Positions 48,986 to 62,281 are shown, counted from the first letter of the stretch. The stretch: 64,000 bases of DNA from Onchocerca volvulus (GCA_000499405.2 HG738139.1:876564-940563); one strand, 5' to 3'. Translations and numbers: made by a program. The notes: generated by a model from the letters alone, not told the origin.

Positions 48986-51900
48986 ATGGCTCATTTAATA
49001 TCGGCTTTATTTGTCTTCATCACAATCATTGTGGTTTCATCACGCGGCAATCCAAAATACCAAAGATTTTTCGTCAACACCAAGTTAGTACTTTCTTAGT
49101 CTTCTAATTTCTTATAATTTTACATATTTTAAGCATTTTATAGCAAAATTTTGAACATTTTAATATTTGATGAAAAAAAAAATTTGTTTTATATTGTTGA
49201 AGAAATTTCCTTATTTCAAAGTTGAGGTTAATTTAAATTTGGATTTTAGGTTTTGATAATTTTAATTTTTGTCAAACAGAATGCAATTATTTAGTAATAA
49301 TAGAGAAATGATATGAATTGAATGGAAATGAATTAAACTAAATTTAATTGCAACAATTTGCTACAAAATGGATTATTGTTATTGAGTTGAAGCTGTTTAT
49401 ACGGAATAAATTGATTCGGACAAAATATTTCGGAATGAAATGTTAAAAAATAATGATTTAATATCCATAAAAAAATATATTCTATAAAAATAAGCTTATG
49501 AAACATTTTAGAATTAAATATATTTGGAAAATTATCTCTTCATAAATGCATAGTTAATAAAATTCTCACATATTTTAAATTTTTTAAATTTTGAAAAAAA
49601 GTATTTGAATTTATAATTGACTAAAATCTTTTCCATAATTAGCCTTTCTTAAGTTATTTAATTTTGCTAAATATAAAAATCTATAGAGCGATAAATTTTG
49701 TGGATGCAACAAAACGCGGTTTCCGCATTGTATTATTGGATTCTTTTCTGGATACCTATCTTGCACCAATTCAAATTCCGACACTTTTCATAACTGCAGT
49801 ACCATTAAAAGCTGATGAATCTGCTGCAATTAAAATATTTTATCCGGACAACATTCGAAATGATAAACAGGCAAATTTATGAATTTAAATTATTCATTTA
49901 AAAAATTTTTAAATTTTTGCAAAATTTGTTAATGATGATATTGTGACATCCTTTTGTGTATATCTAAATATTAGAAAGAGAAGAGAAGAGAAATGATAGA
50001 TTCTTTTCATCATATAGCGGCATGATCCTTTCAACTATTCCATTTCATCGATCCGGAAATTAAAGTCTATTTTTGCCGCACCTGTAATTATCATAATGGC
50101 TACAAGCAAGTTACGGATCTTTTCTGATAATTATATGATAAAATAGGTAACGTTAATATGATATCCGTTACCTTCATCTTTGTTACAAAGGTTATGCGAG
50201 CAATAAATGATTGTTGATTTTTTACGGGAAAATAGGTAATGGAAAACTGATACCTTTTCTCATTGCCAATTTTATAAATTTTAAAAATCAGAATTGAATT
50301 TTTTGGAATGGTTGAATTTTTATTGATCAACTGCAATTTTATTAGATAAAAATTCTAAAATTTTTTAATACACATTTATTTTAAAAAAATGATAAGATTA
50401 ATCCTATTCGGTTCCAGGATCGGAAAACTTTCCGGATTTAGTAGTATTCGACCTGATATTATGTTTTATTCAAATTATATCAGATCTCAGTTTTAAACTG
50501 CACTTTTTATGTGCTTATCCACTTTTGAAATTTCTGGGAATTTCGATATATTCCAGAAACATCTGATGCATAATTTTTAGGTGAGTATATCAGATTTGCG
50601 AGAACGGCAATGGTACTATATTTGCATTGAATGGGAAAATTTCAATCGACACAACGAATCTACAGGTACCGATTGTCGAATATTGCGTACGTTGGATCGA
50701 TTTGGGAAAAGCGCTGAAACTAGCGTCACTAACGTAGAAATCGTCGATATTTCATCAACAACGATGCAATTTCGAGTACGATCAATCGTTGAATTTCCAA
50801 TCAGGTAATCATATAATTGTTAATTTTACTTTTCCAATTGATACAAATTTTTGATGAAATAACAAATTACAATAAATTATTTTGGAAATCTTCCGAAGAT
50901 TTATTTGAAAAGTTGAAAAATAAAAAATGCAAAATTTTCATTTACGAAATAGCGATAGAAGCGATTTCTCAGAAATAATTATAAATTGCGAAAATCTTTG
51001 TTCAGAATTGTTATATTTAAAATGATGAATGTCTGGGAGTATATGCTATAATCATTTCACAATTTAATTTTCATTCTCCAATTCTGAGTCTTATATCATC
51101 ATTTTAGCTGACAGTAATTGTATTTGTAAATGTTGTTACGTGTCGCAAATTACTTGTCACTTACTTGTCACATTCGGCTTCATGTGGTACATCAATAAAT
51201 TATGGCTATGATTCGTTAAAATAGTCATAATCAAAAGAAAGAAAAAGAGAAAAAACTGAATTAATAAGTAAAATAAATATTGGAAATAAATACGACGAAA
51301 AAAAAGTATGTGAAAAAGAAATGAAAAAAAGATTAAATAAATTTTTAAAACATAAGGAAGGAAGAAAAAAGGAAAGTGAGCAAAAATCAATTTTAGCTTC
51401 TACTTATCTTCCACTCCAATAATTACACGTTAGAAGACTTTAAAAAAAAGAATATGTAAAATTAATGAATGATGAAAAAGGTATGAGTGAAGAAAATAGC
51501 TTTGAAAAAAATAATTTTTTACCATAAATTTATCACAGTTAATTTATCACAGTTACATTGAAAAATTTGAAATTTTTAAAAATGATAAAATTATTCCGCC
51601 TTATGAAAATTTTGATACATTTCATTATCATAGTTGACCCAGCTTTTTATCTTATTCTTTCAATTTTGCTAATTTTTTTTTCTTTTTAAACTTCCTCCAG
51701 TAGCAGATTATTAGTGTCAACTTTAATGTCTTCAAATTTATAGCATACAATTTGTAATTATCATTTTAAAAGTACCATTTCATAATTGCAAATATTTCAG
51801 TTTCATCGGATATTTATTGAAACGATGTGAAAATTTGATTAGAACTTGAGTAAAATGGTTAGGGTACTATTTCCGAAATTGTCAACAAAATTAAATTCCA

Positions 51901-53386
51901 TTTGTCCTGTCCGATTGGCTAATGCGATTATATTTCACTATTCCTATTCGTTGTATTTGTTAAAACGATTTATCGTTTTAAATGTATACATACTATAATT
52001 ATTGATAATTATACTATTCGTCTTTTTTCCATCCTTTTTTCACTAATTTGTTTGAAAAATTAACACATTTTACAGTAATTTTTCATTCGATGCATTTGTT
52101 AAAAATTAAAAAGCTTCTTTTTCTCTTGAATTTAACTAATTAAAACAATTTGAATTATCGAAAAAACATTTTTTTTCTTTTCCATTTATTCAAATGATTT
52201 ATTTAATTTGATAATATTTGCTTTATAAAATAAAAAATTAAGGCTAACTGCAACATTGCAAAATGCCGCAATAGCTCATCCTGCATCACAAACATTCATT
52301 TTTCGTGAATCGACTGATTTGGATGTATTTTTTCCGTTTCTAAAACAGGATACTGATTACGGAAAATTATGCATAATTGAGGAACCACTGGTAACCGGTT
52401 ATACAACAATGGGAAGATTAATTGGTGATATTTCTATCGAAAAATGCTATTTTGGTAAGTAATTTTGCTTATTTTTTTAACTTAAACATTCCAAATTTTA
52501 ATTAAAAAAATATTTGAAAAGCGAACCAAATGTTTTCTATTCCAATAAAACATAAAAAGAATATTAAAATTTATTATTTTTTACAGTAAAAAAATTTATT
52601 AGTATCATAAAATAATACATTTCAAAAGTAATTATGCTAACTTCATTGCTAAAATAGTTTTCTGAAAGTTTACTTTCTTTCGAATTAAATGGTTTTATTA
52701 TCATTTTTAGTTTTGAAAATGAAAAAAATAAGATTGAGAAAATGACAGCTGGATTTAGGAATAAAGATATCTTTTAAATCTTTAATTACTCGAATCATTC
52801 AATTTGAACGTTTAAAATTTAAATTCAATTAGTTATTGAGGACCAATAAATATGAAAATTAAGATACATACACATTTGGGATAAAATGGAAACCAAAAAA
52901 GAAATGAATCATTGAACTACGGATAAACAGAATTTAAAAATTAAATTCATCAGCCTTCAATTACCAATTAAAAATTTAAATTCAATTCGTTGTTGAGAAC
53001 TAATGAATTTATCTTATGTATAATCAAATTCTCTTAACCACAAGAAATTTGTTATCTTTGCTAATAGATAGGAAATTTTATGATTAAATTCTGAACGTTT
53101 CAGGGTATCTTGTTGGGAATAATTTTATTATTTCAATTTCATTATTTTTTTTCTTTTGCTTAATTTAAAATGACCGTTTTTTAGTTTCATTAATGTTTCT
53201 TTCTTTTGCTTAATTTTAAATGATCGCTTTTCAGGTAAGCTCAGAACGAAAGATTACGAATTATCAACTTTTGATGTGGAGGCTAGCGCTTATAAACGAA
53301 CCGCTTCATTCAGAAAGTTCAATTATTCAGTTTTTGCACTTTTATTTTGTTTATTAGTCTCCCGTACTAGTTTCATAACCAGGTGA
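48986..53386 (+). CDS. Secreted or membrane-tethered protein with fibronectin-III-like stretch, nematode-type, function unknown
   Basis: Five exons: 48986-49083, 49687-49870, 50581-50804, 52243-52454, 53235-53386 (TGA); 289 residues, all in phase. It starts with a hydrophobic signal peptide (ALFVFITIIVVSS). Residues about 98-170 read like fibronectin type III strands (ISDLRERQWYYICIEW, then GTDCR and STTMQFRV). Four cysteines in the ectodomain (YICIE, TDCR, KLCI, KCYF) could form two disulfides, and there is an NES sequon. The C-terminus has a basic patch, a short hydrophobic stretch (VFALLFCLLV) and a few residues, resembling a GPI-anchor signal or tail anchor. Intron 2 needs a GC donor (CAG before GCAAAT), since no GT occurs before the stop. 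The exon 4 acceptor (ATTAAG) is weak. The stop overlaps a possible donor (AG before GTGATT), so a longer isoform is possible. I do not recognise a named family. Confidence 0.8.
53137..53234 (+). repeat. Tandem duplication of the last 3' splice site (48 and 50 bp copies)
   Basis: Copy 1 (53137-53184) ends TTTTTTAG and copy 2 (53185-53234) ends CTTTTCAG. Both contain TTTCATTA, CTTTTGCTTAATTT and AAATGA-CG words. Copy 2 supplies the in-frame acceptor of exon 5. Confidence 0.75.
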
Positions 53387-54109
53387 TTCAATAACTACTT
53401 GTAACCACTTGAATTTAGCATCAGCCATCGCATAATTTCTTAATTGAATTTGAATTTTAAATCATATAGGTTCAAATGGTTGCAGAAGTTTTCAGCAGAT
53501 TTCATATTCAAATCCAATCGTAAATTTATTTAAATTTTTACAGTTTCTACAGTTCAAAAAAGTTAGTTTTGAAATCTGGAAAGGAATATACCAATTAGTT
53601 GGTTAATTTAGTAAAATCGCTAACTTTGTCTAATTTTGTGAAGTGTTGAAATTTGTATTTATGTCATATTAAAGCTAAACGATTGTCACATCTTACTTTA
53701 ACCTTCTCTTAAATGTAAAGATTCTGTGAACTCTTATAAGAAATAACGAGGATGTGAATTTTATTGGAAAATCTACTAGTAAATTTACTGTTATCGATTC
53801 TGTTTCATTCAGAAATTTATTTATTAATCAAGTCATTTGAATAATGATTAATTTCTTCTTCTTTCAAGAATCATTACGAGAATTCATTCCTCATAGATAT
53901 ATAAATTGTTAAAAAACAATTAATTTAGGGCATCATAAAATTTCTTTTAATGCTTTGCTTTTATCATTTCCATTTTTGTTTCCCAATTTTATTTTTAAAT
54001 TTGATAAGATTTCCATGAAATTTTGCTTCGTCCCTCATATCCATGTCAATTCATTACTATATTGCATACCTTGTAGTATTTCCTCCTTTTTTACATATAT
54101 TGTTAGATA

Positions 54110-54157
54110 AGACTAGCTGGAGTCGACCACGAAGCGTTGTTCGGTTCCAGCTAATCT
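54110..54157 (+). promoter_or_regulatory. Predicted RNA hairpin next to a poly(A) signal
   Basis: TAGCTGGA (54114-54121) pairs perfectly with TCCAGCTA (54146-54153). The stem extends inward by two G-U pairs, CGA/TCG and, after one mismatch, CA/TG. It extends outward by AGA/TCT after one mismatch. An AATAAA begins 6 nt after the outer stem. Confidence 0.4.
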
Positions 54158-54162
54158 GTACA

Positions 54163-54168
54163 AATAAA
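54163..54168 (+). terminator. Candidate poly(A) signal of the secreted-protein gene
   Basis: AATAAA lies 777 nt after the stop codon, just after the hairpin. An earlier signal could be used instead. Confidence 0.35.
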
Positions 54169-54199
54169 AATGTAAATGTTTATAGCACGCGCTTATCCG

Positions 54200-54430
54200 A
54201 ATGCAACGTTGCATTGTGTTGAAATGCAATCGGTGAAAAACTTGGAACGTTGTGCAAAAATAAAAATTCAGAAAGTAACCGCGGTCAATACATTACGGTC
54301 ATTTACTTTTACCTCTCACAGGTGTTAAAAGTGAAGAAAAAAGTAAGTATATCTATACAAAAACATGTCCCAATTCGAATTCGACGTTATTTCAAAATTT
54401 CAAAGCAATCAATGAACTTGCAACGTTGTG
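54200..54430. promoter_or_regulatory. Cluster of AACGTT palindromes
   Basis: A 16-bp perfect palindrome, AATGCAACGTTGCATT, lies at 54200-54215. The word AACTTGSAACGTTGTG (S = G or C) occurs at 54239-54254 and at 54415-54430. The cluster stands out in AT-rich surroundings with few CG steps. Function is unknown. Confidence 0.4.
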
Positions 54431-57400
54431 TGAAGAGTAATAACGAACATTTACATTTTTATTTATATAGATTGATGTTTGTTCAGCTTATGCTTAAAAT
54501 GCAATCTTTTGCTATTCTAATCTTATCGTTGCCTATCTAATAATCAGATGAATTTTTTAGAAAGTTTTAGGCATAATACATGTTATCCTCAATGTTTTTT
54601 CAGTAGAACTTCGCAATTTGAAGTAAATTTTTTGGAAATTTATGAAGTAAAAGTTTTAAATTTGAATTAAGTATAAGATTATCATAGCAAATTTCTATTC
54701 TTTTGAAACATCTACAGCTAGTCATTGATATTCTGTTATAATTTAACTTTCTGTTCAAAATATTGTTGAAAGTGTATATTAATTGTGCCAATAATTCATA
54801 TTGTATTTTTCATGCCTAGCAATGAAATATGTCTCAACTTGTTAAGAATTCAGTAAAAAAATTGCAAGTTGTCAATCGGAAAGTTTAGTTAGAATTTATA
54901 GCTTACTATAAAAAGAGGTCCATTAATTATTAATGGTGACAGTTATATTGTCACAAAAATGAAAATCTTCCGTATACTATTTGACAAATGATTCTGTTTT
55001 TCCTGTTAATCTGTACCGTATAATCTGTGAAATTTCTTCAACATCAATATTCTGGAAAATTCAATTATAAGTAAATATTTATATATTACTGTTAAATCTT
55101 ATACCATTTTCACATTACTATTTGCCTGAAATGATTTAATGGACGTGGTAAAGGTTACGACCTTAAAGAAGAAAAACAATAATTGTTTTTTTACCGATTT
55201 TTTTTACTTCCTTTTCCTGATTATTCCTTTTACAATGGCTTGTGTGCTATATATTTAAAAAAAATTTTTCACTTAATTTAATAATATTAATTCGGAGAGA
55301 ATGATTGTTCTTAACGGAAATAATAATTTCTTGTAAAAATTGGTTACAAATTACAACCATCTTCGGAATATATTTCAGATCTTTCCTGTTCTGTACGTAT
55401 TCATTTTATGATTATCAAATTTTACTGACAATTTCGCTTTGCTGTTTCAAATAATTGAATTTTGGATTATTTGGGAAAATTCGCTAATTTATCCGGAAAA
55501 CAATTGTTTCAAATTGAATTTGAGAGAATGTTAAACTATACGATATCAAGAAAAATTAGATTTTGTTAGAATGACCAATTTGATATTGAAATTTGGCTAA
55601 GAATTATGTAAACAATGGCTTTAATCAACTAGAAGGGAACATGAATTTGCTTGACAGTATTTCTGACATTGAATCAAACATATTTCGAAATGAAGTTCGG
55701 CATGCATTTTTTGCATTTTGCAATTTATATTCATGCCAAAATGTTAATATATTTTGAATGTATATAGAACCCAAACCAAATTAGAAATGTGCAAATTCTC
55801 GCACTATATAATAAGCATTTATGAGCAGCTGTCGGAAAAGATTACTCTTTGAATTAGCCGAAAGGTCATTTTATGGTATTCTACAACGAAGTAAGCAATA
55901 AAATTTTTATAGTGTTTCATTTATTACATGTTCTCTTGCTAATTACTACGTAAAAAGTTCCGACAAATTCTTTTCTAATTTGCATAAATACAAATGGCGC
56001 CACATTGAAATCATTGACTGATATGATGATGCCAGATGTTTTAATCATGAAAAGTTATTCAGTGATACGGTAAAAAGTTGTGTGGCTTCCTTTTTTGAAT
56101 CTTTTTGAAATTCTTAATTAATTAATCGCAAATTTCGTTTGCTATAATATCTATAGATTTAACATTTAAAATTATAGAGATTTTGTGCTCCGGATAAGTT
56201 TCTCGTATTTTTATCTGAAAAGAAATGGTGGAATGACGGGATCAGATGTACCGGAAATAAGCTATTTAATGCTTTTTAGATGTATTTTTTTTTTTTTGAA
56301 AATAATTTCTGAATTTGCATTTTCCAATTTTTCTCCTGGGATATTAGTTGTTCTTCTTTTTTTTTTTTCAACTAAGAAAAGATAACGATGGATAAGATAA
56401 GCCAAGATGACTAGATCGCAGGAATGATAGTATTGATAGCAAATAGTAATAGAACTTCAACTTTCTATTTGGCTGCAAAACAGCAAAATTAATTGAAAAA
56501 ATGCTGAGACTGAAAAAACGAAAGAAAAATGAAAAAGCTTTTTTTTTGCATAAAAATTAAATGAATTTCTTATTTTAAATCAGCAAATGTTGTACATAAA
56601 TTTGTTTAGCAATTCGATTAGTTTTAGAAATAAAAAAAATGAATTTGGTATTTCGCATTCATTTAGTTTTTATAATATACATATTTATCAAATTGTTAAA
56701 TATATACAATTTTACAATCACACAATTTCCAACTCTTTCCTTTTAATGTTATTTTCCTTTTCAGTGATTATATTAATATAACATCGTAAATAGAGCAAAA
56801 GTGTAAAAAATTTTTTCCACTTTTTTAATTACGATTTAAAAAAAAGTATTTATTATTGATTATTTAACAAACAATCAAGAAAATTTTGTGCGAGAAAATT
56901 CCGTATAGTTGCAAAAAAAAAGGAAAAAAGGGAAAAAAATTGAAAACAAAAACATATTACATGTAATAATAATTTATAAATGCATCTATGTACAATACGA
57001 TTGATTTATTTTTGAGTCATTTTCTCTCATTTTAAAATTCAATTTTCTCTTACGGTTTAATCTTATTCATAAATAGATGATACAGTATCCTACAACTTAC
57101 TTAATAATTTTGCTGTATTTATCAATTCAGCAATAATTTTGCATTTAAGAATAAAATCAGACTGATCAGTAGTATACTGAATTTAAAAAATTATTTACAT
57201 ATTTCAAGTAATATTTCTTTAGAAAAATTCGCATTTGAATTGCACGTATGAAAAAGAAATTCTGATTATCACAAAATTTCCTGAACAAATAACCTTTTTT
57301 GGTATAGTTTGACCTTTGACTCGTATTTTTTATGCATTATTTACTGATACTATAAAACGACATCTGAATGCTTAAGCATTGTACCATCTGAATTCTCATT

Positions 57401-60400
57401 ATAAAATTGATACACCAGATGTATCGTAATAATAATAACTTTAAAACTTGAATTATTTGAATGAATGAAAATAATCGAACAGATTAGAATTGGTTTAATT
57501 GTTTCTCTAAGCTATCATCTGGAATTACAAATGCTGTAAAGTTGGCAAAGTTAGAACAAGAGAATATGTTTTCACACTATATGTTTAATTTACAACTTTG
57601 TTGTTGTTAAAGTATTTCTACTGCTGCGTAAGTGAAATGTTAAAATTGCAATGCAACGAAGGGATTTGAGAATTATTGTCAAATGAAATATGCTAATAAT
57701 TTTAAAATAATTTGCAGAAAAATATTTCAAAAAAAGAATGCCAATAGTATTCAAATCTTATTGACATGCAAACAGAATTCAAAGTATGAAGTTGAATTTT
57801 ACATGTTTTTATAATGCAGTATAATCTACAACAACCAAAATGAGCTTATCTGTTAAGTTTACTTGTCCTTTAACACAATAAATGATTCACTGATAATTAT
57901 AAAAACTGCAAACAGAAAAATTTGTAACAATGTCAGAATTCCCGAATACTGACTTGAATTGATAAGAATACATAATTATCCGTAAATTCAATTTGAACAA
58001 TCTAAAAATTGAATTTTGGAGCTTTCAAAGAGATGCAAACAAATTTTATGACATGTAATTCAAAATTGGCATGATTTTTTAAATTTTTAACTTAAAATTA
58101 AAATTCTGAAGTTGAATTTAAAATTATGCATGAACTTTGTGCTTCGCTCTTGTTTTTTTCCTAACATTGTTCATAATTTTTTAGAAAAAAGTGATTAAGT
58201 TGACGAAGTCTCAATATAATTTTTCAGAAAATATTAGGTGAATGATGTGAAGATTTTTCCTTGCGCAACAATCCATCGCATCATTTGTTAAATTGAAATT
58301 TTTTTCCAAGTTAGAACATAATAATTAGAATCAAATTCTATTTGAAATGATTCGAAACAGATTATTAGAAAAATGAATTACTTCATAATAATTGAAATTT
58401 ATAATTGCTTTTGGAGACAAAATCAAAATTTAGAAAAAAACAGGCAGTAATTAGGCCCATTAATTAACAGACAATATTCTTATCAAATTCTCGACAAAAA
58501 CATATAACATGAAATTTTGCAAGTAAATTACCAGGTTAAGATGACATATGATATGCTTTGCCTTTACATTTTTGAATGAATTTATGAGTAATAAAAGAAT
58601 TTTCCTAATTATTCTAAACTATAAGATTCATTAATGACTATTCGAAAATACATTGTAGTTTCAGAAAATGAAGACTATTAGATTGTTTAAAATACTGAGA
58701 AAACAATCTTAACTATTTGAAATATTGCCTTTTTCAAGTATGCACTGACATGAAATAGACTACTTATTAAAAGGTGGGAAATATTAGATGGATAATTCAC
58801 GCTTAATTATTTGAAACTATTGACCATAGATCGATGATTAGTTGGAGATATGGGATGTTATGGGTTGATCACTTATCATTTGCAAATACATTTTAAGATG
58901 AGTTCTTAATTGGAAATGCAAAGTTTGTTTAATTATCATTAATTCTTTCAAATATTTGTAGATAAAATAGTTCAAAATTTTATTTGATTTTATTATATAC
59001 TCATTAGGAACGATTGCATTAATTGTAATATGTGTCAAACATTTATCATCCAAATTTATAATTATTTACAGGATTAAATTTTAATAATAAATAATATTCA
59101 ATGAAACGAATGCATATATATATACATAAGATACAAAGCTTGAAATATTAAAAAATTAATGCAAAATTTGCATAATTACGGAAAATTTATTAACAATGTA
59201 CATTTTATTCTAAATTGTAAAAGATATCTTTATATTTATATATATATTAATCTTTGAGAATGTTTCTATAGTTAATTTTAAATTTGTATTTGATAAAAAT
59301 GTAACGGCTGAGGAAATCTTTCTTTCAAGGATTCAAACATAAGGTACTTTTTGAGGGCATTGAATTATAATCCTTTATTTTGTTATTTTAGAAAAAGACA
59401 GATCATAAATACAAATATGGCTAGCAGTAAATGATATTTGCTATGGAACTAAACTTTCGTCAAACTTTAAAAAATTAAACAGCTGAAAATTATTTGCTTT
59501 CAAAATCGTGCACTAATCACAAAGATCTATTATTTTTTTCATATATAACAAGAAAAACTTTGAAACTTTACAACTTTTTCTAATATTACCAATCAGAGTT
59601 AATCTTGGAAACTGTGAGAGAAGAACAAAAGGGACTTTAGTGAATCGTAGCGAAATTTCAAAATGAATTTCATTTGAAAATGAAATAAAACATAAGTTAA
59701 TGACTGTGTAGCGAAAACATACTTTTGGGCATCATATTAAAATAGTTGGAGAAATCTTTGAAATGTTAATAATGAATAGTTTAAAAAATTTTTAATGATA
59801 TAAAGCTGTAGCATTAGTGTACATTTGCAAAATTTAACCTTTGCTCTCAGCCTATTAATTTGTTTCAGGCATTAATTAAAATCAAAACTTAAACTTTGAG
59901 CATTTAAATAAGATTTGAAAAGCAGTAAATTTATTCCTTTCATTCAAACACTTCAACTTTTATTTTGGAGAAATGAGTACGATCACATATTAAATAAAAT
60001 TAAGCAATAAATTAAAACCTTTTTTTATGATTAAATTATTTATTAAATCTTTTTTATGTGCAGTAAAAGGATTACGAAATCCTTTCTAATAAGGCCATTC
60101 TTATATATTGTAAAATTATCTGCAAGTTACACAATTTTTAAAGTTGCAAGTTGTAAACTTTAATTTTTATGAAGTGGTAATATCTGCCAATAATTAATAT
60201 TTTTAATAAAAACGAAAACAAATCATTATTTTAAAAAAGAAAAAAAAGAAATTTAATTTTTATGATTGGCAAAATTTGAGATATTTATCATAAAACTGAA
60301 ATTAAAATGAATTTTAAAGTTTTTATTCAACTAAATTAGTTTATCTTCTATCTTTATTACTACCGTAATAATTAGCCAAACGATCAATTTACAATTGTTA

Positions 60401-61041
60401 GCTATGTTAACACGGATGAATAAATATTATGCTATATCAAAATCAACCTATCAAATTCAATTCATTTTAAGCATTGTTAAAATTGAATTAATAAAAAATA
60501 TTCCAATAATTATAATCTATTTTTCTCGTTTTAATTTCACTATGACTCATGCAAATGAACATTTATGATTTCAAAGCAATATAATTCCGGTTAAATAATC
60601 TGATATTATTCCCTATAGACAAAAACCGAATTCAAATCATTTGTAATGCATTTTGATTTAATTTTAGATCATTCTTATGTGATTTATTGCAATTACAGAT
60701 TAAGCAGGAAAAAGAAGAGGAAAAAAGGAATTAGTTTCCGGTTGAATGAAACAATCGAGAGCGGATGAATTAGGAATTTTTGAAATTGATAGATAGCTAA
60801 TCTAGAGAGCATTAATGTAATAAGCTTAGAAAACATCGTAACTAATCCTATTTTACTCGAATCATTCACTAAAAGTTGTCATTCTTTTTTTTTTTTTCGT
60901 CTTTAATTCAATGAAACCAACAAATATGAACATTGAGGCTTCCGATAACCGCTTCAGAGTTTACTTTCATTCAATTGTAATTTTCAAACTATAAATTAAA
61001 AAATAATCAAATAGAAAGTTATTTTTGCCATTTCAATTTTT

Positions 61042-61150
61042 TTCACGATATCTTGCTTGATTCGTAACAAGATTCCGTAGGTGAACCGCGGAAGGATCAT
61101 CATCGAGCTTCAGCAACAACAACAACAATAATCATTTTTTTTTTGTTTGT
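61042..61150 (+). pseudogene. Dispersed fragment of the rDNA: 3' end of 18S rRNA with start of ITS1
   Basis: Positions 61063-61101 match the near-universal 3' end of eukaryotic 18S rRNA (CGTAACAAG, TTCCGTAGGTGAACC, GCGGAAGGATCAT). Compared with the standard sequence it has lost one base and changed another in the AAGGTTTCC segment, and has lost T in CCTGCGG. The preceding 20 bp or so (CACGATATCTTGCTTGATTC) look like nematode 18S, less surely. The following CATCGAGCTTCAGCAACAAC and CAA/AAT-rich stretch looks like ITS1. The rest of the 18S gene and the 5.8S are absent, so this is a decayed fragment and not a working rRNA gene. Confidence 0.85.
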
Positions 61151-62148
61151 AATGATCATTATTACCATATCACTTACATCATTATTATTATTTCATTAAC
61201 ACAAAATTTCATTTTCAGTTAAGCAACGAAAGAGAATGTGTTTGATAATAGATGAATGATAATAATAGTGATTATTTATGAGTGGATAATTCAAAATGAA
61301 TAAACAGTGATTCGATATAGTAACCAATAGTTCACATACTTCTACAATTCTTTCGATGCAAATTTTGAAAAAATAAATTTTCAAAATGAATTTGTTCGGA
61401 AATAGTAATAATATAAACTTATTACTTATAATTCTTTAACGCTTTCATTATTTCTATTCCATAATTATTGAAACTGCATTAGCTTAATGATTTTGAATTC
61501 TTGTAAAATGAAAAAATTCATAAAAAAGAAGAGAAAAATAAAAAAATTTGTTAGTGGGCATTATAATTGCTTCTTTTTTTCGTTACTCTTTCTCAATCTT
61601 GCAATTTCAACTTTTTCAAAATTCAATTTGTCCACCTTTTAATGTAGAAATACTATTTAAAAAAAGAACATTCAAATTCTTATTATCAAAAACAAAACTA
61701 AAAAAATTATCAGAAAAAAAACAAAATTTGTTTTGAATTTTTTCTTATTGTATAAATAAAATAGAATTCGATTATTTTTTTAATCTTGCATTTAAGAGTT
61801 CTTTTTCCAGGAAAGTAATGCGGGAAAGCAGTAAGATGATTAAGGTCAGCAAGAGAAGGGAATTTTTTGACACAGCCAACAGCTAAAAATTTATTCATAT
61901 CAAAATCAGCCTAGCTCAAATCCCACTGGAATATTGAACTTACAATTTCTGATTAGGCATGCAAAGATGACATTCGTCGTGATTGGCTAAAATATTGTTA
62001 TCGTTTGAATTGTATCATTTGCACGAATATCAATATTTTTTTTGTATTTTCATTACTTCGATTTAGCATATTCAATTGATTAAACAATTTTAAAGCTTTC
62101 AATCATTTTCCTTAATTAGCAACAAAGTTTGCAATTGATCTCACAATT

Positions 62149-62264
62149 ATTTCAAATTAATTTCTTGCATCATTTCAGATTAATTTTTTTCTTTCATTCC
62201 AGATCAATTTCTTATATCATTGCAAATTTATTTCTTATTTTATGTCAGATTGTTTGCCTGATTA
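62149..62264. repeat. Degenerate minisatellite, about five copies of a 23-bp unit
   Basis: Copies start at 62149, 62172, 62196, 62219 and 62242, with unit ATTTCAAATTAATTTCTTRC plus three bases. Each keeps an AT-TCAGAT or TGCAAAT head; the last copy is the most diverged. Confidence 0.75.
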
Positions 62265-62281
62265 TTTTTGATGTTTAGCGC

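Larger units (their letters stand above)
53387..61040. other. Gene-poor region downstream of the secreted-protein gene
   Basis: It contains the probable 3'UTR (hairpin 54110-54157, AATAAA 54163-54168), a palindrome cluster (54200-54430) and then AT-rich DNA with no supportable coding exon or RNA gene on either strand. Confidence 0.55.
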
